A stretch of DNA of 64,000 bases. It comes from Congeria kusceri (Eukaryota > Mollusca > Bivalvia > Myida > Dreissenidae). The stretch is taken from NCBI GenBank assembly GCA_027627225.1, contig JAPFQT010000084.1:62001-126000 (forward strand). Reading direction: 5' to 3'. The translations under genes and the position numbers were made by a program. The notes under the pieces were generated by a model, which saw only the letters and a list, made by a program, of their open reading frames with translations, did no database searches and was not told the origin of the DNA. Shown here one piece after another: positions 33,130-44,259 of the stretch (the stretch's first letter is position 1; every line of letters starts with the position of its first letter).

Positions 33130-33440
33130 TTGGAATATTGACCATCAGCCATTTTTAGCAGGAGGCTGAGCGTTTATTAGCAGGAACACTTTCTTAAAAA
33201 TGTAGGTCTGTTTACTATTCAGGGTTGATTTCTGTGTCATTTGGTTGAAATGGATTTTGCAAGGACTGAACATAAAATTATATGCCCAGCTTTTTAAACT
33301 TCCATCCAGTGGCTTTGGAGAAGTTGTTACAAGCAAAATACAAAATGCTGATAACAAACGACAGACAACAAACAACTGAAGACAGACGATGACTGACCAA
33401 AATAGTTCACACCAGAGCATTTCAAGCTCAAGTGAGTTTA
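33130..33440. repeat. Degraded hairpin-capped repeat end
   Basis: It ends with GACTGACCAAAATAGTTCAC and a GAGCATTTCAAGCTCAAGTG hairpin, the degenerate form of the 7588-7626 hairpin. The body has no clear tandem units. Confidence 0.5.
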
Positions 33441-34540
33441 AAATCTGTTCAGTGCATTCAAACTGTATTTGGACAGAATGGCACTGAGGCAGCGACTATT
33501 GTTGATATCATTGTCATCTAACCTTGGCAAGAAACTTGTGTTTGCAATCCTTGACTTGACAACTATCCCAACCACAGTCACTTTCACCTAGGCAGGAGGG
33601 AGGTCAGTACAGGTTCAGTGTCTGGCTCGAGTTCTGTTCCCACTGCTTACGGAGTCCCTGGCTGACCAATTTGTCCTCCGTACTTCACTGTGTAAACACA
33701 ACAGCAATAAAAAAAGATCACGTGGACGGAATGCTCGTAACTATAAGTCAAGTATTTATTCAAACTTTTAATGTGATTATGTGAGTACTCAACAGGCCAC
33801 CTGTAGTTTAAAAGTGAGAAGTGTTCTACTATAATACAAAGGACATACCGGGTACATATCTTTCAATTAGATAATTAATTAATAATTAGCAATTTACCAC
33901 ACTGCGTTAAAATCATGAACCATTGCTTAAAACAATATTACAAAACTCATCTGCAGAATCATTGTGAACATTTTAAAATCAGATTCAGTCAGTAATTACT
34001 CCATGATTATCCCAAGTTTCTATGGTGAGAGTACTAACATAATTATAGCTTACATGGATGTCATTGTATTGTCAGGTTGAAATAAATTCACATGTTGATG
34101 GAAAATGCAGCCAAAACATAAGAGTTCTGTAATACTAAACTATCTGTGCAAGTTGCTAGGCCTGTCTCACCATCTCCTGGTCTCACCACCACCAACGCTG
34201 CTGAACAGTCGGTCTGTTACCATAAGGATCGTATCCACAGCCTCTTCCTGTATTCCCTGTGCAGGGTTTTACATCAAGGTGAAATTTATGGATCGACAGG
34301 ACTCAGGTAGATGATTTTCAGGGGTCCTGTCAATAAAGGTGGGGTCCGAATTACCGTGTTTGCTTGGTTTTGCTCTTAATTTATTTTGTGACTTTGTGTA
34401 ATTGAAAAATACTTTAGAGTGTTTAAACATGGCATTTTACATTTTGGGGAAGCAAATGGAAGGCGAAAATATTTATTTGCAGGCCATTGAACCATTTGCA
34501 ATATGAATGAATGCTAACTGAGTCAAAGTAGAGCCATCAT
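33441..34540. other. No confident gene; possible degenerate minus-strand exons
   Basis: On the minus strand, two short blocks bounded by AG and GT (about 33690-33654 and 33599-33535) stay open, but their frames are not unique and no protein is recognised. The rest is unremarkable AT-rich sequence. Confidence 0.3.
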
Positions 34541-36200
34541 TAACAAAAGGGCCATGAGGGCCCAGGACGCTCATCTGAGACCTCGTAACCCAATTAGAAT
34601 TTGCATCTCCTAGGTGTGGCTTATTTTTATCCCAGGGGCATAATTTGAACAATCTTTACAAAACTCTGGGCGTTGCGGTTTCAGGTAAAGCTTTTTAAAG
34701 TGATTCTGCTATTTGAGTCTAAATAAACCATGTGACCCCTTGGGGTGACGCCAGATTTGACCCAGGGGCATAATTTGAACAATCTTTGGAGAGGACCACT
34801 ATGCAATGTTACATACTACATATAGGAAATATGTGGGCCTTGCCATTTCAGAGCAGATGATTTTTTTTAAAGTCAGTATGCTATTAAAGTCTATATAAAC
34901 CATATGACCCCCTGGGCGTGACCAGTTTTGACCCCAGGGGCATAATTTGAACAATATTTGTAGAGGACCACATATACATACCAAATATGAAGCCTCTAGG
35001 CCTTGCGGTTTCAGAGGGTTCGAATTTTTAAGTCATTTTGCTATATAAGTTTATATAAACCATGTTACCCCTGGCGTGTGGTTAGTTTTGACCCATGGGT
35101 CATAATTTGAACAATATTTGTAGAGGACCACTATAGGATGCTACAAACGAAATACGAAACCTTTGGGCCTTGCAGTTTCAGACGAAGATTTTACAATACA
35201 TTTTGCTATTTATGTTTATATAAACCATGTGTCCCCCGGGACGTGGCCAGTTTTGATCCCAGGGGCATAATTTGAACAATCTTTGTAGAGGACCACTATA
35301 GGATGTTACATACCAAAAATAACACCTCTGGGCCTTGTGGTTTCAGAGGAGAATATTTTTAAAGTCATTTTGCTATATATTCTATATTGACCATGTGACC
35401 CCCGGGCCGTGGCCAGTTCTGACCCAGGGGCATCAATTGCATAATATTTGTAGAGGGCCACTATAGGATGTTACATACCAAATATATGAAACCTCTGGGC
35501 CTTGCGGTTCTAGAGAAGATTTTTAAAGACATTTTGCCATTTAAGTCTATATAAACCATGTGATCCCAGGGCGTAGCCAGTTTGGACCCCAGTGGCATAA
35601 TTTGAACAATCTTTGTAGAGGACCACTATCGGATGTTACATACCAAATATGAAACCTCCGGGCCTTGTGGTTTCAGAGGAGAAGATATTAAAGGTCATTT
35701 TGCTGCATATTCTATATAAACCAAGTGACCCCTGGGCATTCCCCGTTTTGACCCCAGGGGCATAATTTGAATTTTTTTTGTAAAAAACCACTAAAGGATG
35801 TTACAAACCAAATATGAAACCTCTGGGACTTACAGTTTCTGAAGGGAGAAGATTTTTAAAGTCATTTTGCTATACATTCTATATAAACCATGTGACCCCC
35901 GGGGGATGGCCAGTTTTGACCCCAGGGCCATTATTTGAACAATCTTTGTAGAGGACCACTATAGGATGTTACATACCAAATATGAAACCTCTGGGGCTTG
36001 CGGTTTCAGAGAAGACGATTTTTTAAGTTTACACTTTTTAAATATATTTTTAGCTCTGGTGACCTACATATGCAGTAGATTGTAATTATTTGAACAACTT
36101 TGAAAGAGGGTCACCCGATGATCATCCCCTTGATGTTTGGTAAAAATCTGTCAAGTGGTTAGGACGAGATGTTGTTTGAATGAAAAATTTACTGACGCAC
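34541..36200. repeat. Hairpin-start tandem repeat, about nine units of about 165 bp
   Basis: It opens with AACAAAAGGGCCATGAGGGC, CCAGGACGCTCATCTGAG. Units carry GACCCAGGGGCATAATTTGA, TTTGTAGAGGACCACTATAG, ATGTTACATACCAAATATGA and CTCTGGGCCTTGCGGTTTCA. It closes with a GGACGACGGACAGCGGGC-like tail. Same architecture as 6774-7630. Confidence 0.88.
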
Positions 36201-36397
36201 TCACGGACGACGGACAGCGGGCAATCACAAAAAATAGCACACAGTGTATTGGATTATTTAAATATAAAAGAATACATTATAAATGTTTATATTTATACCG
36301 AACTGGAACATTTCAGTAGTATATTTCTGTAAATTATTCACATCTACGCCCAAAAATCATTTCATCTCAATAGCCTTGTGTTCTTACTTCAATTTAG

Positions 36398-36651
36398 CAC
36401 CCACGTTAGCTTACAACGAAACACATTACATTTGCATTTGTGAGATAAATATAGAAGTATTCAGAATAAGCGATTATGTGCCTAGCAACGACAGGTGTGT
36501 GAGCATACGATTGGTCAATAGTCAACAAGAAACACAACTTGTACAACGCTGTACAGACATGACTAACTGGAGTTGTCTTTCTGGTAATGATCAGCGTACC
36601 GATACATTAGAAATATTGTGCGCCCGATGTGATGCAGATTTTATAAAATGA
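36398..36651 (+). CDS. Probable terminal exon of a cysteine-rich protein
   Basis: After an acceptor (TTCAATTTAG|CA) the frame stays open for about 85 codons and ends in TGA at 36651. It encodes NETHYICICEINIEVF, SNDRCVSIRLVN, LVQRCTDMTNWSC and a final ILCARCDADFIK. Cysteine spacing and the late C-x2-C with D and F vaguely resemble the C-terminal half of secreted Ly6/uPAR-type domains, but the match is weak. The incoming phase is 1. No upstream exon could be found within the repeats that precede it. It could also be a stranded exon remnant. Confidence 0.4.
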
Positions 36652-38726
36652 CGGGTCCTGACTGACAATATATGCATATTTGACGCAGAAAATTGCGTCC
36701 CGTAAATCTCTGCCTGTGTAAAATAATACATGAGCAATAAAAGAGCGCATGTTTTAAATCTCACTTCAGAAAGATGCTGCACACTCACATCTGGTATATG
36801 GGGCTCTGATAGCCGCATGTGTGGGATCTTTATCGCCAGTCAACATGGCTGAACGATGGCTGCACTCTTTGCGAAAAACTGTCAACACCTTCGCATAGGA
36901 CAGATTGAGATTTTTGTCTTGCTTCGAGGCCTGCAATACAAAGGAACATGATTTAGTTTCAACCTATGTACTTAAGCTCCATAACATTCAAAATGGCTTA
37001 CAGAGACACGTACAAGCCAATTAAAACCGTTAGTTGGTATCTGAATTTGACTTCTTTGAGGCCTGCCATACAAAGAAACATGTTTGTATTGAGACACTGT
37101 TCAGTATCGGAGATATTCAACCATACTACCATTTTAGTACCATATGTCCAACGTGCAATCTTGTTTATATGTAATTTTACAAGCAATTCCACCATTTTTC
37201 TCCTGATATATTTTGTAAGAATGAAATGTTTTACTTAAGAATGTGAACACTATTGGAGAGTTAAAATAATGACATCATCTGTCCACAAAGCAATTACAGA
37301 TGATATTAAGACATGCAAATGTCTGAGCTGAAATCTGCATGTCAATATTGTCTGTGAGAAGGTCAACACTCTCTGTGCCTCAGTGACACCAGTGAGCACC
37401 AGTCATAATCACTATCAATTTCAAGTCATGTTTGCATGTCCTTATGATTTATGATGAAAGTTATCATTCATACATGCGTGGACTAAAGATGTCAGAGAGT
37501 GTCAACTTTTGATCATAATTCAAACCACAAGGAGAGTCAACACCAGACCATATTTCCAGTAATCACCATGCCTGGCTGACATTGGCAGACCAAGGTCAGT
37601 TCTGCACATACTCCTATATATATTAGGTCGGTATACACCGATCTTATATTGGCAAGTGCTATTTTCCTGTAGCATCGTTCCGACATGAATTAATGTCGGA
37701 AGCTTTACAGGCTGCAATTTCATATTTTACCACTCAGTATTCATTTAACAATGACTCAACATTAAGTATAAACATTAATTTACCCATTGCATGCCAAAAA
37801 ATCACCATAAAACTTATTTTAACACTTAATCCTTATCCTTAAAAAAAATGCACTGTTTAAATTCTATGTAAAGTCCTCCATATTGCACTGAGTAATGTGA
37901 AACTTGAATACTGCTTTTTCATTGGTTAGTAAAAATACAGATCGCATATGGCTATAGAATCAAATCTTTAGACAAAATAATTTACCTTGTGCGCAGTAGA
38001 AAGCTGTGTCTGCTATTAATAGATTTAGTTTAAAACCGAAATTGGTTTGACAACTTTCATTACAGAAATGTGTATCGGCGAGTGAAGTTTATTTGATAAC
38101 ATTACCATGTTTTGTTGATAATTGCTTGATTTGTGTGCTGTTTTCTTCTACAATATGGATTAATAACATCATCATATGCATGACACTATTGATGGTTTGA
38201 AGTTTGACCAGAAAAATCGCAAGTTCATGTGACAGGACCCCTTAATCAGTTTTGGGGGAAGTGGCCCACCGCCCTCTGGAGGGGGAATTTTGACTGACGG
38301 GGGAATATTTAAATATGGAAGATTTTACAGGTTAACTGATTTGAAAACTAATTCAACCCAAACATACTCACGTCTAATTGTCGTTTGGTAAACATGTCAT
38401 GTAATCTTTACAGCAATTGAAACTCTTACAAATATAATTATTTTTTAGCACAAAAAAAACATAGCTCAGAATCTACCGATAAAGCTTTAACTTTGTACTA
38501 GGCTGTGGTATACATGTAACATTGCAGCTATACATGCGTAATTTCCGTGCGTTTTTCGTGATTTCGCCAGCGTTTTTCTAACCCAGCACAATTTTATAAT
38601 GGAGAAACTAAACTTATATAATTCAATATGCAACATATATTTTTTTTGTAAAAGTAATTCGCAGTCGCGCTTTTAAAATTATTTATTAATTTAATGTATT
38701 CATTTAATAAAACGAAAATGGAAATA
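36652..38726. other. No gene; short direct repeat and a hairpin
   Basis: GAGGCCTGC(A/C)ATACAAAG(G/A)AACATG occurs twice (about 36926 and 37058). A perfect 9-bp hairpin, TTCCGACAT/ATGTCGGAA, lies at about 37678-37701. The 38235-38310 stretch (GGGGGAAGTGGCCC, GGGGGAATTTTGACTG) resembles 54920-54990. No exon is supported. Confidence 0.45.
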
Positions 38727-39640
38727 CACTACAACTCCATTATATCGCGAATCGCAGGGTCCATGGATTGCAATCGCGATATAACTTGTCAGGTCATTCA
38801 TGTGTATATACATGTATATACAAGCCTATTTTCGCTATCTCAAACAATAAATGTAATTAAATCACCTATTCATTGTTGTTAACATCCATAATGTGTTATA
38901 TCCATATGTAAAATATTCTATTTGTATATAAAAATATTAAATAGTTCCTTGTAATTAATTTTAAATCAGTTATTACAACACATATACTAAATCGAAATGC
39001 GAAACGCCTATCCGAATTTTACTGTTAAAATGTCATAAATACAAATTTTATTTATAGTTAAAATACACATGTACTTCATGAAAAGCCTTTGTTCGGCTAG
39101 AAAAGTGCGCGAAAACTTTACTGACATGTACAACATCCAGTCATCTGCATAGAAAGCGTGGGTGTATTGATGGCCATATAAAAACGTAGTGCAGAGAACT
39201 GTGAGATCATTACTTTTTAATCAGGGCCTCCATTAAGGGAAGTTTGGGAGTACTTTACTCCCAGTTTTTGTCACAGGACTTCAAAAATTTCAGCCAAGGA
39301 TGTTCCATCATGTAAGGATGAACAAGTAAGAAGAAAATTTAAGTAATTTATCTAAATTTTAACCTCTTTCACTTAATAAACTGGCATATAAACACTTGAT
39401 GAAAAGAACTGGCCTTAAAAACACCTTGAAGTTTATACATTACTACTTTATATCATTTCTGAAATACTCAGGACTTATGTAGCGGAATACTGTCAAAACT
39501 TCCAAATATTATGAGCAAAACTTTCAAAAAACAGAGGACAGGAAGTTCAAACTTCCAGTTTTGAAAAGTTAATGAAAGCCCTGTTTAATAAACGTTTTGT
39601 AGCGAATACCAACCTAATTTTTGTATCTCCATCAATGTGC
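38727..39640 (-). mobile_element. Second copy of the TATATCGCGAT transposon, interrupted by a MITE
   Basis: It starts CACTACAACTCC after TA (38725-38726) with ATTATATCGCGAATCGCAGG and then follows the reverse complement of 9858-10853 for about 500 bp. Shared phrases include GTTAACATCCAT, CGAAACGCCTATCCGAATTT, GAAAGCGTGGGTGTATTGAT and GCAGAGAAC. At 39221 it is broken by a 362-bp insertion and resumes at 39590 (AAACGTTTTGTAGCG). The distal end is lost. Confidence 0.75.
39222..39583. mobile_element. MITE, 362 bp, CAGGGC termini, 6-bp target duplication
   Basis: Ends are CAGGGCCTCCATTAA and TTAATGAAAGCCCTG, with the internal GGGAGTACTTTACTCCCAG hairpin near the left end. TTTAAT flanks both sides (39216-39221, 39584-39589). 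CAGGG-type ends recall hAT elements, but hAT duplications are normally 8 bp, so the superfamily is open. Confidence 0.75.
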
Positions 39641-39894
39641 AGTAATAAGCCAAGATAAGATGAGTATCTGCGTAAAATACGCATGAAAAGTGTGAAATTG
39701 CTTTGCTACAGGAAATTAGCATACATAAACTGTTTAGACATAGTGTTGATTCTGCCCATAAAAAAAATAGCTCAGAATCCACCATTACGTCTAATTATTT
39801 GGACTTTTCTGCACATGGATCCACATAATCCATTACTGGCTCATTGCTACACTAAATATTTCAAGACATTTTCACTGTCCAAATGGTTGCTTCT

Positions 39895-40268
39895 GTAGTA
39901 GGGTGATGTATAAGGGACACTTATACTATTTTGCTATATGAGCTACCTTTTATAGCTAGAGGTCCCAGGTTCGATTCCCATTGTGGCTTGGGATTTTTTT
40001 AGCTGGGTTACATTTGCGCCCAATGTAATAAACCTACTGTGACAGTACGACATCCCACAGTTGTCAAGGCAGAAGGAAATCCGTTGAAAATTGTCATACA
40101 TGGAGGGAGAGTATGTAGTAGGGTGATGAATAAGGGACACTTGTACTGCCTTGCTATATGAGCTAGCTTTTATAGCGACACGGTAGAGAGTTTGCCTAGG
40201 AACCGGGAGGTCCCGGGTTCGATTCCCATTGTGGCTTGGGATTTTTTCAGCTGGGTTAAATTTCTAAC
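39895..40268 (+). repeat. tRNA-like SINE fragment, two tandem copies (period 220 bp)
   Basis: Both copies run GTAGTAGGGTGATG(T/A)ATAAG, TATATGAGCTA(C/G)CTTTTATAGC, then GGTTCGATTCCCATTGTGGC (a tRNA B box) and TTGGGATTTTTT(T/C)AGCTGGG. The second retains CACGGTAGAGAGTTTGCC and ACCGGGAGGTCCC upstream of the B box; the first lacks about 32 bp there. No complete tRNA fold is possible. Confidence 0.7.
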
Positions 40269-40403
40269 GTGTATTCGTTATGAAAAGTAAATAAATATTG
40301 TCATACTATGATTTATCGGCACCTGTAACGTCCTATTGTTCATTCTAATCACGTGTACAGTTCACCATTCATTTGTTTCGAATTTTTATAATTGATGTAA
40401 CAC

Positions 40404-40795
40404 AGTCCGTACACTTTAACCGTATCACCGAAAAGCTAGCTCAACAGCAACGCTGTTGGAAGTGACCATATTCACTACACTCCTCCCCTCTTTATCTTTT
40501 GAAAACCCAGAGCCCTTGTAGAAATTTCCAGCTCCCTGAGCTTCGTGAGACCTTGTCACTTCTCCAGCTCCCTTGAGCTCAACCCCCTACATGCTCTGTT
40601 CCCTTAAGACAAATTGGGAGCCTGACCAACTTTACTTCTGACACAATTGATGTAATTAACGGTAACCCATCTAGGCAGTAACCATAGCTGATGTTGCTTA
40701 ACTTCACAAAGCAGTCAGTACACTTCAACCGCATCACTGAAAAGCTAGCTCAACAGAACGCTGTTGGAAGTTATCATATTCACTACATAATGTAT
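40404..40795. repeat. Direct repeat of about 85 bp flanking a C/T-rich spacer
   Basis: AAAAGCTAGCTCAACAG, AACGCTGTTGGAAGT and ATTCACTACA occur at about 40404-40485 and again at 40710-40795. The intervening 220 bp are C/T-rich (CTCCCTGAGCTTCGTGAG). It may be a small terminally repeated element or a segmental duplication. Confidence 0.6.
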
Positions 40796-41395
40796 ACTGT
40801 GCTCCGATGGAGTCGCGGTACTAACAATTTTTTTGAATAACCAAATGGAAAGATAACACAACTTTTAATAAACAATTATTAGGTGTAAATATGCCTTAAA
40901 CACACATTGGCAATCAACAAAAAAAAACAATTATTTTATTTGGAATATCTGCAAAACACCAAACACAGTCTATAGGTTAAATTTGACAACTTGGATGAGT
41001 TGCGGTAATCGGTAACAAGGGAAGCAATCCTTGCCAATTTTGAAAACTAAATGGTGCACAGTATAACCTTATTTATAGGAAAGGAAATAACTTATGTACA
41101 AAACTCCTACTAATACTAATTTGGCAAAGACGACAGAGTAAAAACAATATCTTATTAAATTCTGCAATTAAATCGGATGAGACTCTTAGAAGAAATGCAT
41201 TATACCAGCATGTTTAAACAAAAAATAATGTACTTTGCAAATATTCTATGCATTTTCAGATAGTATTCATAATAAGAAGCCGACACTAGAAAAAGAGGTG
41301 GGTTTTTTTTGCAAGATATGTCCACTAGATGACTTTTATTATTTACCGCGACACCGTCCATACCGCGACTGTATCCGAATATAGTATAGCAGCAA
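40796..41395. repeat. Possible inverted-repeat element with GTCGCGGTA arms
   Basis: GGAGTCGCGGTACTAAC near the left (about 40810) and CCATACCGCGACTGTATCCG near the right (about 41365) are partly inverted copies, with a further ACCGCGACACCG beside the second. The interior is AT-rich and non-coding. Ends are not defined. Confidence 0.4.
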
Positions 41396-44220
41396 AATCT
41401 AGAATTTTCATAATGTAGCAGCCAAGTAATTGTTAATTTTATGTGTAAATAAATTATTTATTGTATAAACACATTGTAACAATCAATATTTACCATTGTC
41501 ACGTCATTTAAATTGCAATATTCGTCTACAAATTTACATTATAAATATGTGTTTCCATCTTCTGCAATTTTTGGAAAAACCGGAAGTGGATTTATTAGGT
41601 TACACATCAGTAAATCCCTAAAGGGATCCTAAGTTAAATAGCAAAATCGACTGGGTTTCCTAATCTTCTTAGACCTAATATGTTTAATATACAGCAACCC
41701 TTTACAAAAAGACAGTTTAATTAAGTTGACTTTCTTTGTTTGAAACATTATGTCAAAATTCAAGTAATTTACCACCTTCCACTTACTTGAACTTTTATTT
41801 TTTACCCTAAAATATTGGAATTTCAATTGATACATAACTACATATATCTGGTAATCTACATATGTTTATTCGTTGCACTGTTTGTGATTTCTGTTCTTTC
41901 AATGTGTTTACTTTGTTACTAATTGCTGATGGGCCGAGTAATTTAATAAAATGTTCTCTTGCCTTTGTATTCGATTTTGCGAGTCAATGATGTTCTTACT
42001 ATGCATTATTAATATGTACTTCAACCAACCATTTTAATGACCTCAACATAATCATCAATTAGCCCATTCTGTTTTATTACTTTGTTAAGCATCCGCGTGC
42101 TCGTAGGTTTTGAGCTCCGTCAGCACACAAAAAAACAACATTTTGATAAGAGTTTTAAGCGCTAAAGAACGAACGTCTAGTCACTCTGATCATAGATATT
42201 TCCTTCAGCTACCACTACGATTGTGCTTTTTCTTGCTTTTCCCGATATTGTATATGCCATTTTTTATAGACAAAAGATAGTGTCAATAGTATTTGTGTTG
42301 TTTAATGCTTTGTAAACAATAGTTGCCGCCCTATGTTCCAACATTGCCATGGTACAATTTTGTCAATAAAACATATTTTACCAAGTTCGTCGAACCTTTC
42401 CTTCCTTTCTTATATGGTACCAGTGGCATTAACGAATCAACTACGCATATTCAAGACTCGAACTTAAAGTATATAGGGCAATAATAACAGACATGTTCAA
42501 AAAGGAACTGTTCTCAGTCTGACGACGAGACGGTTCTTGTCAAGTAGCTGTTTAATCTCTGCATCTTTCTTTGACACATAAACCACACGGTCAATCAGTA
42601 TCTCGATGGCTACTCAGACCCTAAGCAGTGGCGTATCAATGAGAATGAAAGTACTGTATGACATTGTTTGAGTCATGGCTTCAAAACCTACAGAAAGGCT
42701 ACAGAACATTCTCCTTGGACACAACTTTTCTTAGTCAAGGGGTTAGATGGACAATACGGTTAGCACCAATCCTTTGCATGGGTTCGACGACAATGGAGAT
42801 GACGTTCCACAAACGAGTCGCCACACGGCTGCAAAGAAAGTCACTCAACTTTAATTAATGATATCAAGAAAGTAGATAGTGAACAATTCAACAGGATTGA
42901 ATGACATCTGGCAAGCAATTCTGTCTTCCTTACTTTTGGTTTATTTGAATGCGACATACAACACTAGCAAAATTAAACAAAGCGAAACTCCAGTTGCGAC
43001 AGCATGAGAGAACTCTTATTAGCAGCCCGAGGTGCCACCAGGCACACACATACATATAATGTGAAAAAGTAACAACAAACGATGATTCAGTCGAAATTGA
43101 ATGGGGTCATCTTGGAAAAAATGCTTGTGTGAATTTATTAACTTTGTTATTGTGCTAAATTTCTGTAAACTCAACTGTTGAAAACTCTTGTTTTATATTT
43201 CAATATTCCATTAATTGATAGTCTTTAAAGATGTCAGTCATTTTAAATATGTTTCATATGCTGTTTCTGTTATTAAAGCATCAAACCTATTCCATTTTCT
43301 CTTATCAAGATCAAGACAATTTGTTTGTTTTTTCGAAACGAGTTTGTGTGTTTTTTTGTGAATAAATAGCTAGGTTTTACAAAATGAGGTTGGCGCTGAA
43401 CTAAATATAAAAACTGAATGGCCTTAGCCAAAGTAGTTACAAGTTCGCAGTGATTAAATGTGTAGGTGTCTGCCTTGCAATCACCTCTGGTTCTAATTAC
43501 CACCACCATGGCTTTTGCTCCACCTCTTGCGTGAAAATGCATAAAGGTCTCTTTGATTTACCGCAAACCAATGTTATTGCTAATGCAGTAATGAATACAT
43601 TTCGAAAACAATAATTTTTGTCATTAATAAAAGTATTGTTGTAAATATTAGGTATTTGCAAAATAATTAATGATGTGGTTCAACTTCCATCATGGCACGA
43701 CTTATAAAAGTCCTTACGTTTCAATGTGCGCTATGACTACTTCTCTTTACCTACATTGTTGAAAACAATAATCGTTTCCAAATTACAATACATTTACTGA
43801 CTTTTAAAACGGGTCTTATATTGTCAAATTGTATATATGCGACCCATTTGCTTTTTTTCTTCCTTACTACTTACTGGTCATTTTCTCATCTAATGGCACA
43901 TGTTCTTTGTGATAAATATGTAGCCCAACTTGTGCGGCTATAGTTCTGTCACATTTCGCAGCCTTTTGAGTTGATAATAAATACATTTGTAAGACCTGGT
44001 CAAACAGTGAGATACCTTTCAGGTCTAATCACCCCAAACGGAAGTCACATCCCCAGGGTTACATGCTGTCAGTTAGATAATAAGCACATGTGGCTGAGTT
44101 TAGGATGCATATAATTTGTAAAATACAGTTTAAATGATATGTTTTGGTATCATTTTAAAGGTATATATGTAAGCAATAAGAAAAAAGGGTGTTCTGTGCA
44201 CACTTTTTTGTTTAGTAGTT
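41396..44220. other. No confident gene
   Basis: AT-rich sequence. Frames at 42658-42858 and 43273-43542 are open but without introns, motifs or context. Weak tRNA-like fragments (GGTGTCTGCCTTGCAATCAC near 43467) suggest degraded SINEs. It is the presumed upstream region of the gene starting at 44260. Confidence 0.4.
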
Positions 44221-44259
44221 CCCAGCTTCATAACTTATGCCCATGTATTAATGCGCAAA

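Noticed and set aside
33535..33690. Two minus-strand mini-exons (after TTTACACAG and CTGCCTAG)
   Set aside because: Each is open in more than one frame, one donor is weak, and no protein is recognised, so the evidence is insufficient.
34316..38247. A 3.9-kb transposon bounded by GGGTCCTGTCA and TGACAGGACCC
   Set aside because: The arms are only about 11-14 bp, no flanking duplication is visible, and the interior is an unrelated tandem array, so chance is likely.
40185..40240. A second tRNA gene (GGTTCGATTCCC)
   Set aside because: There is no pairing acceptor stem, and the segment is duplicated 220 bp upstream with a deletion, so it is a SINE fragment.
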